From the NCBI GenBank assembly GCA_963971575.1, contig OZ020611.1:27449279-27513278 (forward strand): a stretch of DNA of 64,000 bases, read 5' to 3'. Shown here piece after piece: positions 32,583 through 44,779 of this stretch (within the stretch, counting starts at the first letter, position 1; the number at the start of each line of letters is the position of its first letter). The DNA comes from Liopterus haemorrhoidalis (taxonomy: Eukaryota; Arthropoda; Insecta; Coleoptera; Dytiscidae). Below the pieces are notes generated by a model. The model did not search any database, was not told where the DNA came from, and saw only the letters and a program-made list of their open reading frames with translations. The position numbers and the translations under genes were made by a program.

Positions 32583-33375
32583 GCTGTTAACCATATTTAT
32601 ATTGTATTTTCTTGATTATTTATTTATTGAAAAATGGTAATCGGAGGAAAAGCATAGTGAACAACACGCGCAAAATACATATTGCGCGCTAGTTACACAA
32701 TATGCTATTCTGTAGTTTTACTGAGGTAGAATACAATAATTACGTATTGCTTACATATTTTTTTTTAAGTGTATGTATTTAAATTTTGCATTAACATGAT
32801 TTGCTCATTTAATATTCGTGATTGGAGATAATAGTATTGATTTTATGGAACAATGCATAAAACATTAAACTATTTATTAAAATATCAGAAATAGACGGTT
32901 TTATTGTTTCTGATTTCAGTCTTGTTAGGCCATTTGTGACGGAGTAAAGCGGCTTTGTAGTTTTTCCGTGCTTTTAGTGATACAAGCTTTATTAATTGGA
33001 GTTGTGTACTTTTATTGAATATTTTCGTTTTATTTATTTATCAATGATAAAACGTGAGTAGTAGATAAAGCAAAATAAATACATTTATTTTTATTCACTG
33101 ATTATATTACATTATTTTCGGATTGTTTTTATATTTGTTTTTGTCGATCTATTATTTTTTCTTATTTGCGCTTCAAATTTTAGATTATTTTATTAGTTTG
33201 CATTCAATCAATAGGGTAACTATTTTTTTGTATTGGTTTTATTTGATAGCTTAATTTAGTGGCTATCACAGAACTGACCATCATCACAAAGTACTTCACA
33301 ACATGCTTTTTAAAGTTTGATCTTTTTCACTTGAACCATCGCAGTTGACTTTGCGAACTAATAAAACACATGTAT
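32583..33375. other. Unassigned DNA with a HINE1 end remnant
   Basis: At 33255-33300 there is a degenerate HINE1 3' end (GTGGCTATCACAGAACTGAC then CATCACAAAGTACTT). The remainder has no feature I can support. Confidence 0.4.
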
Positions 33376-33665
33376 TGAATGTTTTGTCTCTTCTTCTCCT
33401 TCCTCTTTGGGTACTGTCAGTCGGTTGACTTTTGCCCTCACTCACATAATACTTGTTGGATTTGGTTAGCTGATCTCTTCATCTCATGGGAAGTATTTCC
33501 ACTGGGCGACGTACAATCTTCATTCTCATACTCTTCTAACCATTCTGCCCTCCCTCATCCTCATCACGTGTCCTATCCACTGTAATCGTTCACCTCTCAC
33601 GTCTTGTGTGATACTCAGCCTTTAGTACGATTCTCGGATATCTTTATTCTTACGGATTCTCTATT
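33376..33665 (-). pseudogene. RTE-like LINE 3'-end fragment
   Basis: On the minus strand a degraded frame reads ITQDVRGERLQWIGHVMRMR followed by EGRMVRRV, the well-known C-terminal motif of RTE-type LINE polymerases. It runs to GTGAGGGCAAAAGTCAACCG and a (GAA)n-like tail at about 33385. The same 3' end is found at 48725-48800 and 56265-56345. It is truncated and interrupted by stops. Confidence 0.65.
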
Positions 33666-33774
33666 TAAAATTTATTTTAATGGGACCAAAGTTTCGGCGT
33701 AATATTTTATTTTTGAAAATCGTTTCGTTGATTGCGTATTTTTAATAAATATGTTAATTGTCACTGATTGTAGT

Positions 33775-34510
33775 TATATACAGTCTGTCTGTCCGTCTGT
33801 CTGTTCGGTAAAAATTGTAGCCAAACGGCTAAACCTAGAGAGTTGAAATTTGGCATGCTTATACAATTTTTTGACCCGCACAAAAATAATAAAACATCTA
33901 AAAAACATATCCCCCTAAAAATATAAACAAATAAGTACTCATCGAAAAAAAAAAAATCTGAGTAGGGTATCAAATGAAAGCCCTTAGTGCGTGGATTAAC
34001 GATCAAAATTTTATTTTTGCAAAATAAATAATTTTGATGAGATTTTTGCGAAGTGTGCAAAAAACATTTTGTCCCACACCCTGTAGCCCGGATGGTTCAA
34101 ACTAAAAATCTGAAAAAATTCTAAGTAATGCACATTGGTGTGAACCGGAATAGTACAACAGAAATTTTTGATTAGATGTTTTCGGAATATAACGTGTTTT
34201 TTGGTTGACGATGTACAAAAGTTATAGTTATGTAACTCACTGTACTAGAAGGCGTATCCTGGTCTAAATGTTAGCTTTCTCGCTTGCTACGCAGCAAACT
34301 AGGGTTCGCTTCCGGGCAGCAGAAATATTTTAACATAAAATTTGTTTTTAAAGCTCTTAGATTAACTTATTTTAAAAATATCGTTCATTTTGCCGTGATT
34401 TCTACAAAGCAAAATTTGTCCTACACACACACAGCATGCCGCCTTCACTTATTATATACCTGCGAAATCCTGAAATGTGTGAAAATTCACACTTCACATC
34501 AATTTTTTTC
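33775..34510 (+). mobile_element. HINE2 copy d, 5'-truncated
   Basis: It starts within the GTCT tract (33783), so the 5' end is lost. It then follows the family order: GTAGCCAAACGGCTAAACC, the body, a tRNA-like module at about 34245-34320 (GGGTTCGCTTCCGGG as box B), the subterminal TACCTGCGAAATCCT and hairpin GTGTGAAAATTCACAC, and ends in ATCAATTTT at about 34508. Confidence 0.65.
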
Positions 34511-34592
34511 TAAATGTAAAAATTTATATTTCCTTTTTAGAACCAGTCTGTTTGAAAGAAAAATATATTTAGTTCAAAATGTAATAATTATT

Positions 34593-35229
34593 ACCGACCG
34601 CCAACATATATAAGGGAGGTATTGTGATCATACCGATTTTGACATTTCGAGATTTCGATGGATCTCCACGAATTGAGGTCCCTACATAACGTTTTGACTA
34701 TTTTTAGCATGATGTCTGTCGGTCTGTCTGTCCGTCCGTCTGTCTGTCTGTCTATCCGTCCGTCCGTCTGTCTGACTGTCTGTGTACACGTGCAGAGCAA
34801 ATTCGGCTGAAAGGATTTTTATGAAACTTCATATTTAAGCTTCTGCCATTATGGCACGAAATGATCAACTTTTGGTAAAAATCGGTTGACTAAAAATGGG
34901 AGTTTACTAGTGTCGATTTTAGGATTTTTGCGAATATTTCACAATAGAAAAACATCTCGAAAAAATTTATTAAACAAAAGTTGCTATAAAAGCAATAACT
35001 AATAACTTTTATTTGATACGTTTTTTGATAAAACGAAAAATTTCGAATAATTTCTGTAAAATTTTTAGAAGTCTCAATTTTTTCATACTTTTATGTAACG
35101 TTTCCATGGTCATGATAAATAATATCTCTGTTAGAAAATATTAGGCCAAGTTATTTCTACCCTGCTGCCAGAATGTCTTTTATATAAGTACTTTATGATG
35201 GCGGTCGGTCCTGTGGTGGCCACAGCTGA
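34593..35229 (+). mobile_element. HINE1 copy E, most complete
   Basis: All family parts are present. ACCGACCGCCAACATATATA is at 34593, (GTCT)n at about 34711-34782, the body, TGGCGGTCGGT at about 35199-35209, and the hairpin CTGTGGTGGCCACAG followed by CTGA and a T-run at 35229. It is a good reference copy. Confidence 0.75.
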
Positions 35230-35400
35230 TTTTTTTTTTAGCGCTATCCAGGTTTAAAGGAATAAAAATATGACAACCCTATGGCCTTTACTGCTACCTT
35301 TTCGTTTTAGAACCATCTCGAATACGAAATTAAAGTGTAAAAATTAAGTGTCTTTAGTCCCGATATGAATTTTAGAAGATTGTGTGACAGAATTCCTACC
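35230..35400. other. Short spacer
   Basis: Unassigned; it ends in the left target duplication of the hAT element. Confidence 0.5.
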
Positions 35401-35647
35401 CAGTGTTGCCAGATGTCGAAGAAGAAAAAATTGTACAAGCACTTCAAAATGATCGTATTTTTAAGAAAAAAATCGTACAAACCGTTTTTGTTTGTTTTTT
35501 TTTTTAAATGCGCCTATAAACAATATGCTGTGTAATTAATTTGAAAATTATTAAGTATAAATTTTTGTATTACACAATCATATGTAGTAGAAAAAGATAA
35601 AAAATGTATAATTTTTCCTCGCACAGTTTGAATTGAACGAATAATGC

Positions 35648-35875
35648 CGGTCGCTATGGCGTAGTGGTCAGCTCATTTGACTACTAACTATGGGGGCTCG
35701 GGTTCAAATCCCGGTGATGGCATGGATGTTTGTATTTGTTATAAAAATTAATGTATCCATAATAAAAATAAAGATACACTGGTTAATGGCCATCGTAGCT
35801 AAGACCATAAATTAAATTAAAAAAAAAAACAATGGCGAAGGGAATAAACCTCCGCTAGACTTGCCCTCCTATATA
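35648..35875 (+). mobile_element. tRNA-derived SINE
   Basis: A clear tRNA-like head lies at 35650-35722, with box A TATGGCGTAGTGGTCAG and box B GGGTTCAAATCCC. The body that follows contains GGTTAATGGCCATCGTAGC and ACCATAAATTAAATTAA with A-rich runs. The 3' part is shared with the SINE at 38774-38923. Pol III promoter elements look intact here. Confidence 0.7.
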
Positions 35876-35974
35876 AAAAAAAATTAAATTAAAATATTTA
35901 GATAAATCTTCAAAAATACATCAAATTATTTTCTATACAAATTTTTGTCCAAGGCTTGGTTTACTAGTTATGAA

Positions 35975-36635
<661 letters not shown>

Positions 36636-37119
36636 TAAACTTTTTCATCTGTTCCTATTATCAAACGTATTGTAGTTATCACTATGGGTATCCATTATCC
36701 ATGCCACAAAAAAGCAAATCTCAGTCGTAAAAAGGGTATTTTTCAACAAATTTTTACTGCATTCACATTCAACACGAACACAAAAAGACCGGGCCGATTT
36801 GAGTTTGTAGTACAGTACACTAACCAATGAAGAGTGAGCTTTGTATATTTGATTATTCGAATATGTCCGAGCATTACCGATCATAGCGAGACCAACCGAT
36901 TTTTTTAGAGCGCGTCGATTTTAAACTCGAGGGCTAAAATATTCAATATATCGCATTATATAATATGAATATTTAACTTATTAAAAAAATATATACATAA
37001 ATATATATGTTTTTCAATAAAATCGTATCTCGGATACCATAAAATCGTACATCGTACACAATCAAAAATAATCGTACAAATACGATTTAAATCGTACATC
37101 TGGCAACACTGTTCTTACC

Positions 37120-37709
37120 TTTACTTTGTCTTTGGATCACGTATTATTATTATTTTAATACATTTTTTGGGGTTGCCAATCTATGTCTTTGACATATATA
37201 TATGCCTGAAGGAATTTGATCGCGACATTTTCGAAAGCACAAAACATTTAATATCTACAATGACCATTTATTTTTCTTCAATATACAAGCAATAACCAAT
37301 CTACTTAATTTTTATAAGTAATATGATGCTATTAGTCCAATTATTAAAGTTTTCTCGGGAAACTTTCCCATTATTGGTCGGACAATATCATAGATGGAGG
37401 TATGTCTGATTAATTCGCTCCATTTTTCGAGCCCTATTTCCTCCTGTCAATACACGTGCTTTCGAATCGATTTTGTTAAATGGCAATGTAAATTATCTCA
37501 TAAATAGTCCAGTAATGAATTATTTATTGCTGAGCAACAAATAGTTACCTGGAAATAATTGAATAACATAATGTTTATTTGATTCGTGTTTTTTAAATGC
37601 GGTTTAACGATTTTCACTTTTTTTTCTACGAAAAATAAAGTCTATTTATTGTATAAATTACATTTATAAGTCATTTTAGTGTTTCGTGGCTATAACCAAG
37701 AACTCAATA
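37120..37709. other. Unassigned AT-rich DNA
   Basis: No feature I can support. Confidence 0.45.
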
Positions 37710-37711
37710 TA

Positions 37712-38116
37712 CCAGGTGAATTATTTAACGAGCAACATACATGTTTCACATATAATGTTAATGAAGTGAGTTATTTCATTTGCAACATAGCAAATTATGA
37801 AAGCAAGCTCATATCCATGGCAACAGATATGCAGTGTTGATTAGATATAATAGTTATTTGACAAGTTCCTAGACGGCTAAAAAATAGTAAATTAGAAACA
37901 ATAAATGAATTTTTATAAGTTTGTTTATATTTACATACAAACAAAAATAATAATGTTCTTAGTAGGTAAGTCCAAAAAATATTTTAAAAAATAATATTTT
38001 GTCTTTTCTATGGATACGATAAGCATTTGTTTTATGGCTATGTTGCTTTTGAAATAACTCACTTTATTAACATTGTATGTGAAACATGTATATTGCTCCT
38101 TAAATAATTCACCCGG
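37712..38116. mobile_element. 405-bp TA-flanked MITE, copy 2 (complete)
   Basis: The ends CCAGGTGAATTATTTAA and (complemented) CCGGGTGAATTATTTAA are flanked by TA (37710-37711, 38117-38118). Inner arms extend the inverted repeat past 60 bases (GAGCAACATACATG, GAAGTGAGTTATTTCA). The interior matches the copy at 18199 in reverse. It is non-coding. Confidence 0.85.
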
Positions 38117-38139
38117 TATATTGTCACGTAAGTGTCTAT

Positions 38140-38460
38140 CCGTTCTGTAGAAATTATGCTCAAATGGTTTAACGGTCCAACCATAAAGAGTTGAAATTTG
38201 ACACACATATACCGACAGTTCTTAGACCAAAATAAAGGATAAATATGAAGAGTTAGTTATGCCCAAGAAACCCTTATACTTTCATTCATATGTCTCTCTG
38301 TCAGTACGGTAGAAACTGTGGCCAAATGGCTGAATCTAGAGCGCTGACATTTGGCAGACATATACAGTTATTTGATCCGCATATAGGAAAAATACTGATT
38401 TTTAAAAAACACATCGTGCGATAAATATAAACAACTATTTCTTTAACAAAAAATAAAGAA
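38140..38460 (+). repeat. Degenerate HINE2-like fragments
   Basis: Two diverged copies of the conserved HINE2 5' body occur in tandem (AGAGTTGAAATTTGACACAC near 38190; GAAACCCTTATACTTTCATT near 38267, followed by GGTAGAAACTGTGGCCAAAT). Terminal repeats are missing. Confidence 0.5.
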
Positions 38461-38667
38461 TATACGAGGGTTACCTTTTATGTTTCTACAAACCACCATT
38501 AGATGGCAATATTGAAATGTGTCAATACTTTATTCGTATAATTTGACATTTGTTATTGTGAAATCAGTGGCAGCTTATAAATTGACAGAGTAGTTTGCTG
38601 ACAGTGATCGTTTAAAAAAAAACAAGTTTGTGAAAAATTCGATATTGCTTGTGAAGGTTATCGTTGG

Positions 38668-39835
38668 ATGATTTTTTACGATTTTAGTAAAGGTCTAACT
38701 CAACAATAAAGCATAGATTCGGTTCGTTCAACTTTTGGTAATAAAGCACCATCAGAAAAGACTGTTTACAATTTTTTTTTTTTTTAATTTAATGGCCTTT
38801 GTTGCTGTGGCAATTAGCCAGGACAATTTTTATTTGAGAAAATTTCCATGCCTGAACGGGATTCGAACCCGAGACCTTCACACAGAAGAGCACATGTGTT
38901 ACCACTACGCTACGCCAGTTGGCACTGTTTACAATTGGTTTGAAGAATTTCGTCGTGATCGTGCGTTCGTCAGTGATGAATCTCGTGAAGGTCGATCAAA
39001 ATCGGTTGTGATTCAAAACACATCGATGCTGTGCGCAAAATGATTGAAGAAGATTGGCATGTGACTTACCTTGAGATAGAGGCATCCTTTGGTATATCGC
39101 AGACTGCAATACATTCGATTTTGCACGATCATTTAGCAGTGAAAAAGATCTGCTCCCGATGGATTCCGCATAATTTGACCCAAGCTCAAAAAAGGTTCGT
39201 ATTGATTGGTGTAAGGGAATGCTAACAAAATTGAACCTAGTCACTGCAAAATTCGTACACAACATCGTTACAGGTGACGAAACTTGGAATTATTTATATG
39301 AATCGGAAATTAAGCAACAATCCACTGTTTGGGTCTTACAAGATAAACCGAAACCTACAAAAGTTGTTCGTTCACGAAGCCTTTTCAAGAAAATGATAGC
39401 TTGTTTTTTCGATTGCACTAGACATGTCGCAACCATTCCTTTAGAGGATCGGAGAACAGTTAATACTGAATCGTAAACAACAATATGTTTGCCAGAAGTC
39501 ATCAACACAATCTGGTAAAACAACCAAACCAAACCATCATTACAATGCAAACTCCCACACAGCACGTCATATAATTGATTATTTGAAGGAGAAAAACATC
39601 GAATTAATGTCTCATTGCTCGTACTCACCTGATTTATCCCTTAACGACTTTTTTTGTTCCCCAATGTCAAAAAATGTGAGGACAACGATTTTCATCATTT
39701 CAAGACGCTGTTGAAGCCTTCGAAAACCATGTTTTTGGGATACCAACTTCAGAGTGGAAAAAATGTTTCGAGAATTGGTTTCAACGCATGCAAAAGTGTT
39801 TAAATCTTAAAGGCAAATATTTTGAAATACAATAA
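38668..39835 (+). pseudogene. mariner transposase relic (mellifera-like) with SINE insertion
   Basis: The frame begins MIFYDFSKGLTQQ (one internal stop) and reads GNKAPSEKTVYN up to the SINE. It resumes with WFEEFRRDRAFVSDESREGR. The second DNA-binding region, VTYLEIEASFGISQTAIHSI, precedes CSRWIPHNLTQAQK. The first catalytic motif is VTGDETWNYLYE (39274). A frame-broken middle follows, and the third motif is SYSPDLSLNDFF near 39620. The C-terminus (WKKCFENWFQRMQKC, 39761-39800) is recognisable. Several frameshifts and stops make it inactive. It resembles mariners common in hymenopterans and other insects. Confidence 0.8.
38774..38923 (-). mobile_element. tRNA-derived SINE with 13-bp target duplication
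   Basis: On the minus strand a tRNA-like head (GGCGTAGCGTAGTGGTAACA; box B GGGTTCGAATCCC at 38859-38871) runs through a short body to poly(A), seen as a T-run from 38774. It is flanked by a perfect 13-base duplication, ACTGTTTACAATT (38761-38773 and 38924-38936). This shows target-primed integration into the mariner gene. The intact box A and B suggest a recently active family. Confidence 0.9.
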
Positions 39836-39902
39836 AACAGTTGGTTCCAAATTTTTTTTTTCTTCTTAGTTTTTGTAAAAACTTGAAAGGTAGCCCCCAA
39901 TA

Positions 39903-40676
39903 AGTCAAGAAAATGCTGTAGTTCGAATAGTGGACTTTTTCAATTAACGACCCTTGCCTGGAACCCATGGAGCCATGATTTTTAAGTACGCCTTTATAAA
40001 CTTTTAAAACTGTAACTACTTACAAACTTTAAAGCTTAGTTCTATCGCACCAAATCCTGTTATTAGCCAAACTATATCATAGATTTTCTCCGGTTACATA
40101 AACATGATTCCAGGATTACTCCGGGTGAACAACCTATGAATTCATCAATGACTCATTGGACAGTGGCGCCGCTTAGTAAAGTTCAAAATGTTTTCACTCG
40201 TAATTTCCCGAAGGTTTAAGTTTGTAAGTTTGAGAAGACTAATAGGACATTGTCAAAGATATTGCCATCTAGGGACAAAAGTAGGAAGTTAGCAGACATG
40301 TCTACAAGATTGTCTTTTGTTAGGGAATTTGTGTAAATTACGGATTTATTAGGGTGGTTGAAGGGTAAGTGAAATGTCAACATAAGATAAGAGTGTTAAG
40401 ATATTATCTGAATTGTGTGAGGAATAGCAAGTTAAGAGAATTTATAAAGGCATATTTAGTGATTCTTGTAGTGTATCTTGTTTCGCATTAGTATTTAAAC
40501 AAGGGCAAAATAAATAAAAAAGAACTGCGATAAAAATTAACCTCTTTACTTTTACTAAGTACAGTGTCTCAAAATGATCTAGGACAGTGGTGGGGAACCT
40601 TTTACCATGGAAGTCCACTTCTCATTTCAGAGATACGCAACGAGGCCACACATCCCCCATTTTACTTATGTTCATA
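39903..40676. other. Unassigned DNA
   Basis: Near 40586 there is a hAT-like CAGTGGTGGGGAACC, but I found no reliable partner. The rest is featureless. Confidence 0.4.
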
Positions 40677-41569
40677 CGAGGTCTGTTCAAAAAGTTTCGC
40701 GAATTTTAAATTTCCGCGGGTTATGTATATTCGATTTTCGATTTTTTTTGTGGCGTTATGTTGGTACTCATGTCTCTCTCTTATGCCGACAAGTTCGGCC
40801 ATTTTGAATGTTCAGTTAATTTTTGACAGTTGCTTTGTTTGCACGTGTTTTGGCTCGTCTTCGATTTTTGCCTATACCAAAAAATGGATCAAAGAATCTG
40901 TATCAAATTTTGTGTGAAAAACAAAATTAAGTACGCGGACGAATTCCGAATGTTGACTGTGGTATATGGTGAAGCTACCTTGGACCGAAGCAACGTTTAT
41001 CGGTGGTACAAAATGTTCTCAGAGGGCCGAGAAGATGTGAACGACGAAGAGCGTGCCGGACGCCCGAGCACGTCAACAACAGACGAAAACATTGATGAAG
41101 TGAAAAAAATAGTATCGAATCACCGTTAGAGAAGTTGCTGAGGACCTAAACATATCGATTGGCTCGTGCCATTCGATTTTTACCAATGATTTGGGCATGA
41201 GACGGGTCATAATTTGGGTATCGTAGCTTGTGCGCGAATTTTTGGCAAAAAACAACACACTAATAATGCCGCAGCCACCGTATTTCCCAGATCTGGCCCC
41301 CTGTGACTTTTTGTTGTTCCCGAAACTGAAGAGGCCCATGACAGGACGACGCTACGCTACGAGTGAGGTGATACAGACGGCATCGAAGGAGGAGCTGAAC
41401 AAGATCACAAAAAATGATTTTTTCAAGTGCTTCGAGGATTGGAAAAAACGTTGGCACAAGTGTATAATATCTGGTGGGGATTACTTTGAAGGGTACAAAA
41501 TAGATTTTCATGAATAAATAAATAATTTTTGAAAAAACAAAATTCGCGATATTTTTTTAACAGACCTCG
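40677..41569 (+). mobile_element. mariner deletion derivative, 893 bp
   Basis: The inverted ends CGAGGTCTGTTCAAAAAGTT and (complemented) CGAGGTCTGTTAAAAAAATA, followed by a shared TCGCGAATTT, are flanked by TA (40675-40676, 41570-41571). It is about 400 bases shorter than a full element; the loss removes the middle of the transposase. Confidence 0.9.
40884..41517 (+). pseudogene. mariner transposase with internal deletion
   Basis: The N-terminal part from ATG 40884 (MDQRICIKFCVKNK) contains VYRWYKMFSEGREDVNDEE and RAGRPSTST, the typical linker. It stops at 41127-41129 after a small deletion, and REVAEDLNISIGSCHSIF continues in the next frame. At about 41215 the sequence jumps from GMRRV to LVREFLAKNN, deleting the part that carries the first two catalytic Asp. 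The end (PYFPDLAPCDFLLFPKLKRP, then CFEDWKKRWHKCIISGGDYF) is well conserved. The terminal repeats are intact, so it could be moved only by an enzyme from another copy. Confidence 0.85.
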
Positions 41570-41721
41570 TATATTGAACAATGTGGAAAATAAATGATAA
41601 TTTCTCAAATTTTTATTGTGTGCCCAATATACACCGTTTGTGGAAATTTCTATATTATTCATAATTATTATTGGGAATACTGAAGTATGTCACCCTCACC
41701 CGAAGTGAGGTAACTCTATAG

Positions 41722-43888
41722 CAGAGGTTCCCAACCGGTAGGTCGCGATCCACACGGGGGTCATCTTGGCTTTTTTGGCGGGTCGCTCGTTTATATATGC
41801 ACTTGGAGGACATCAAAGAAAAGTTTCTGTTCTGTAGAGCACTAATACGAAAGGTGAAGACGTCATGGAGATGATAAGTTCATTCTTTGAAAGTAATGAC
41901 TTAAATGGAAAAACTTGTGTGTATAGTGTACCGATAGAGCACCAGCCATGCTTGGATCGAGGTCGGACTTTCAGTCAAAAGTTAAAGAGCTTGCACCACA
42001 AGCAAAGGGATTACACTGCATGATTCACCAATTTGTCCTTGCTACCAAGACTCTTCCAAAGCCTTTGCAAGAAGTGTTGGACTCTTTGGTGACAATTGTC
42101 AATTATATAAAATCGAGTGCTCTTAATACTCGTCTGTTCAAAGAACTAAACTAAAACAAAAATGTACTCTGATCACGAAGTTCTTTTCTACACTGCTGTT
42201 CGTTGGTTATCAAAAAGAAATGTTGTTGGCCGAGTTTTTGAATTGAAAACGAAATATAACTATTCTTAGAAATAAAAGGAAAACATGAGCTTATGACACA
42301 CTTTAATGATGGGACCTGGATCCAAAGAGTAGCTTATTTATCTGATACCTTAGATCAGCTAAACAAGCTAAATTTGAAACTGCAGGGTAAAGAAACGCAC
42401 ATTATTCACTTCAGAGTTAATATCCAGGCGTTTATATTAAAGCTGCAAAACTGGCGCCGTAAAGTAAATCTTGGAAACTTTGCCATATTTGAACACCTTT
42501 GCACCAAGGCTGAAGAATCGGAGACGGGAACTCTAGATAATCTATAGAGAAAATTAATAACCACCTTAAAATCCTTTTTATTTACCGTTAAAATTAACGT
42601 TATTTCCCGAAGTTCTCTGAACAAGAAGCTGCATTAGTATGAAACTCATTTCATGTATCTTTGGATGTTACCGACATTCCCGATAAAATACAGGATGAAT
42701 TTTTGGAGCTGCGAAATGACTCTTCTGTACGTGATATATTTCAGGAAAAATCGTTATAGGAAATTCGGCAAAATAGTGCAGTTGTGTCACTTGAAACGTC
42801 ACAAAAAAATGTAACGTCAGGTTTAGTACGTTTACATTCATCTATTTAACGAATGTAATATTTTTACGCTGTCACTTGTATCGAAATGAAATGAAGATAT
42901 AAGAATAAGAAAAGATTAGAAACAAATAATCTATTCTAATAGGCAACATACCCTACAAAGGACTGATGTGATCCAAAAATATGATCAAAGAAAAGAAAAG
43001 AAAAATAAGTTGAATATAAAAACCTAAAAACTATGCAGTACACACAAAATCGAAAAAAAAAAAAATCTATAAGAAAATATATAACTAAATACAAAACTGC
43101 TAAATAAACAACAAACTAAATAAAAAAGGTTTTTAGAAATTACTATAAGATATTTGAACACAAGTCAGTATCAAAACACAACAGATGTATTATTAAATGA
43201 CAAATATAAACATCATTTTATTCAGAGATACCAATAAAAATGTCCTTATATTAAATAAACACTTTGTAAATTTGTAGATCTTCAAAATGACTATCGAACA
43301 CAAACTAAATATGTCTTCAAAAGGTATGTTTTAGTAAAATAAAAGAGTAAAGAGCAATATTAGTCTATAATTCACATGCAAAATCGATTTAGTTATTTTT
43401 TTGCCACTAAGTTTGTCATTGAAGTTATGACGCAAAATGACGAACTGCCCTGTTTCAGCGACGGAGCTATATCTCAATTTTGGTGTGCTATGCGTCATTC
43501 GTATCCTAAAGTATCCACGCTTTCTTTTCGAATATTAGTGCCATTTGCTTCTATTTACATCTGCGAAAGTGGATTTTCTACTCTTCTGCAGATCAAGACA
43601 AAAGCCAGGAATAAGCTGGATGTTCAAGACGACATGAGATTGGCCTTGACAAAAACTCAACCAAGAATTATAACACTTGTTAAGCAGATGCAAGCTCGAT
43701 CATCACATTAATCATTAATAATTAATACTTAATAAAAAATATCATCACTTTTGTTAAGTCCTAAAATATATTTTGTCAAACCCTTTAATTTTTTTATTGA
43801 TCAAATAACGCGGAAGAGAAAGGGTGGTCGCGAACATTTTTAAAAATTATAAAAAGGGTCGCGATTTAAAAAATATTGGGGACCAGTG
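41722..43888 (+). mobile_element. hAT element, 2.2 kb, with decayed transposase
   Basis: The ends CAGAGGTTCCCAACC and (complemented) CACTGGTCCCCAATA are flanked by a perfect 8-base duplication, CTCTATAG (41714-41721, 43889-43896). A recognisable transposase is present in pieces on the plus strand. About 730 bases of AT-rich DNA (42640-43370) without motifs separate the middle from the C-terminal domain and may be another insertion. Confidence 0.9.
41940..43711 (+). pseudogene. hAT transposase relic (ZBED5-like)
   Basis: Pieces in order are: AMLGSRSDFQSKVKELAP (41947, the strand after the second catalytic Asp), LHCMIHQFVLATKTLP (Cys/His segment of the RNase H-like fold), VRWLSKRNVVGRVFE-type sequence with a frame change (about 42190), YLSDTLDQLNKLNLKLQGKE (42340), and the dimerisation domain at 43376-43711 (STLSFRILVPFASIYICESG, then LQIKTKARNKLDVQDDMRLA). 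These match vertebrate and insect ZBED5/GTF2IRD2-type hAT transposases. At least four frame breaks or stops exist. The N-terminal BED finger is missing. Confidence 0.8.
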
Positions 43889-43896
43889 CTCTATAG

Positions 43897-44237
43897 TCCA
43901 CGGACCGGAGGTTATAGTTTTGCTATTGTATATTTTCTACTGCTTATTATTAAGGAAATAAAATTAATTATGCTAAAAGTAGGACTAAGATAAAATGAAA
44001 ATATATTAAACTAAGACCAAGAAGTTGGTAGAAAATCAGCTGGTGGTGGAGTATATATTTGTTTTGATTCTAGTCATGCTGCCTACAGATGGCAGCACTA
44101 ATGTGATTTCTAATTATAGCGGAAGTAAGTATATTTAAATTATTTGCGATTTATTTATTCTGAAATTTGTATTGAGCCGTAGTCGGAAAAATTACCCGAC
44201 GCCCGAATCCGACTTTTATAGTACCAAAATTGATTTA
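43897..44237. other. Unassigned spacer
   Basis: It starts with TCCACGGACCGGAGGTTATA, possibly the far side of an older hAT element. Otherwise featureless. Confidence 0.35.
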
Positions 44238-44496
44238 GGCCCGGTCTTTCCACCTTCAGTTAAAGTTCCAGGTAACTATGTGACAGATAAGGTTATTTGT
44301 AACTTCATCTGCTGAATAAATGTCAATACCAGTCAGTGAATCCAATACGTCAGTCTCATTATCCGTTAGATAACTATCCGATAGATACATTTGTATAGAA
44401 AGAAGGGATGACATTTACTCAGCAGATGAACTTACAAATAACCTTATCTGTCAGATAGTTACCTGGAAGTTTATCTGAAGGTGGAAAAACCGGGCC
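44238..44496. mobile_element. PIF/Harbinger-type MITE, copy 2 (uninterrupted)
   Basis: Ends starting GGCCCGGT(C/T)TTTCCACCTTC, with TTA on both sides (44235-44237, 44497-44499). Most of the 259 bases form a long imperfect inverted repeat (TAACTATCTGACAGATAAGG and its complement). It gives the intact target of the hAT MITE in copy 1. Confidence 0.8.
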
Positions 44497-44779
44497 TTAG
44501 ACTTATATGTTTACTATGTGATCAATTTATATTTACTATATGATCGCTACAGATTGAATTAATAACTATTTAAAATGGTTTCTGAAAGGGAGAAAGATTA
44601 GAAGTTCAACAATTTTTTTTTCACTTTACCCAAGATGATTTCTTATCTTGGAACGTGACCAGAGCGGTCAATGATCACAACTGACCGGTGGTCACTATAC
44701 GAGCAATGTTTGATAATTGATTTCGAATTTAAAGATTTTTTTTTTTTACGACTTTTTATAAAAAGTATGACTACTCGAA

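Larger units (their letters stand above)
38465..39900 (+). mobile_element. mariner element interrupted by a SINE
   Basis: The ends CGAGGGTTACCTTTTATGTT and (complemented) TTGGGGGCTACCTTTCAAGT are imperfect inverted repeats flanked by TA (38463-38464, 39901-39902). Without the SINE insert the length is about 1273 bp, normal for mariner. Confidence 0.85.

Noticed and set aside
35650..35722. Functional tRNA genes
   Set aside because: The box A/B stretches at 1322, 17180, 19262, 34245, 35650, 38860 and 49370 sit at the heads of SINEs or inside HINE2, and none forms a closed acceptor stem.
40586..43920. An outer hAT element enclosing the mariner and the 2.2 kb hAT
   Set aside because: CAGTGGTGGGGAACC at 40586 and CCACGGACCGGAGGTT at 43898 are suggestive, but I found no matching terminus and no 8-base duplication.
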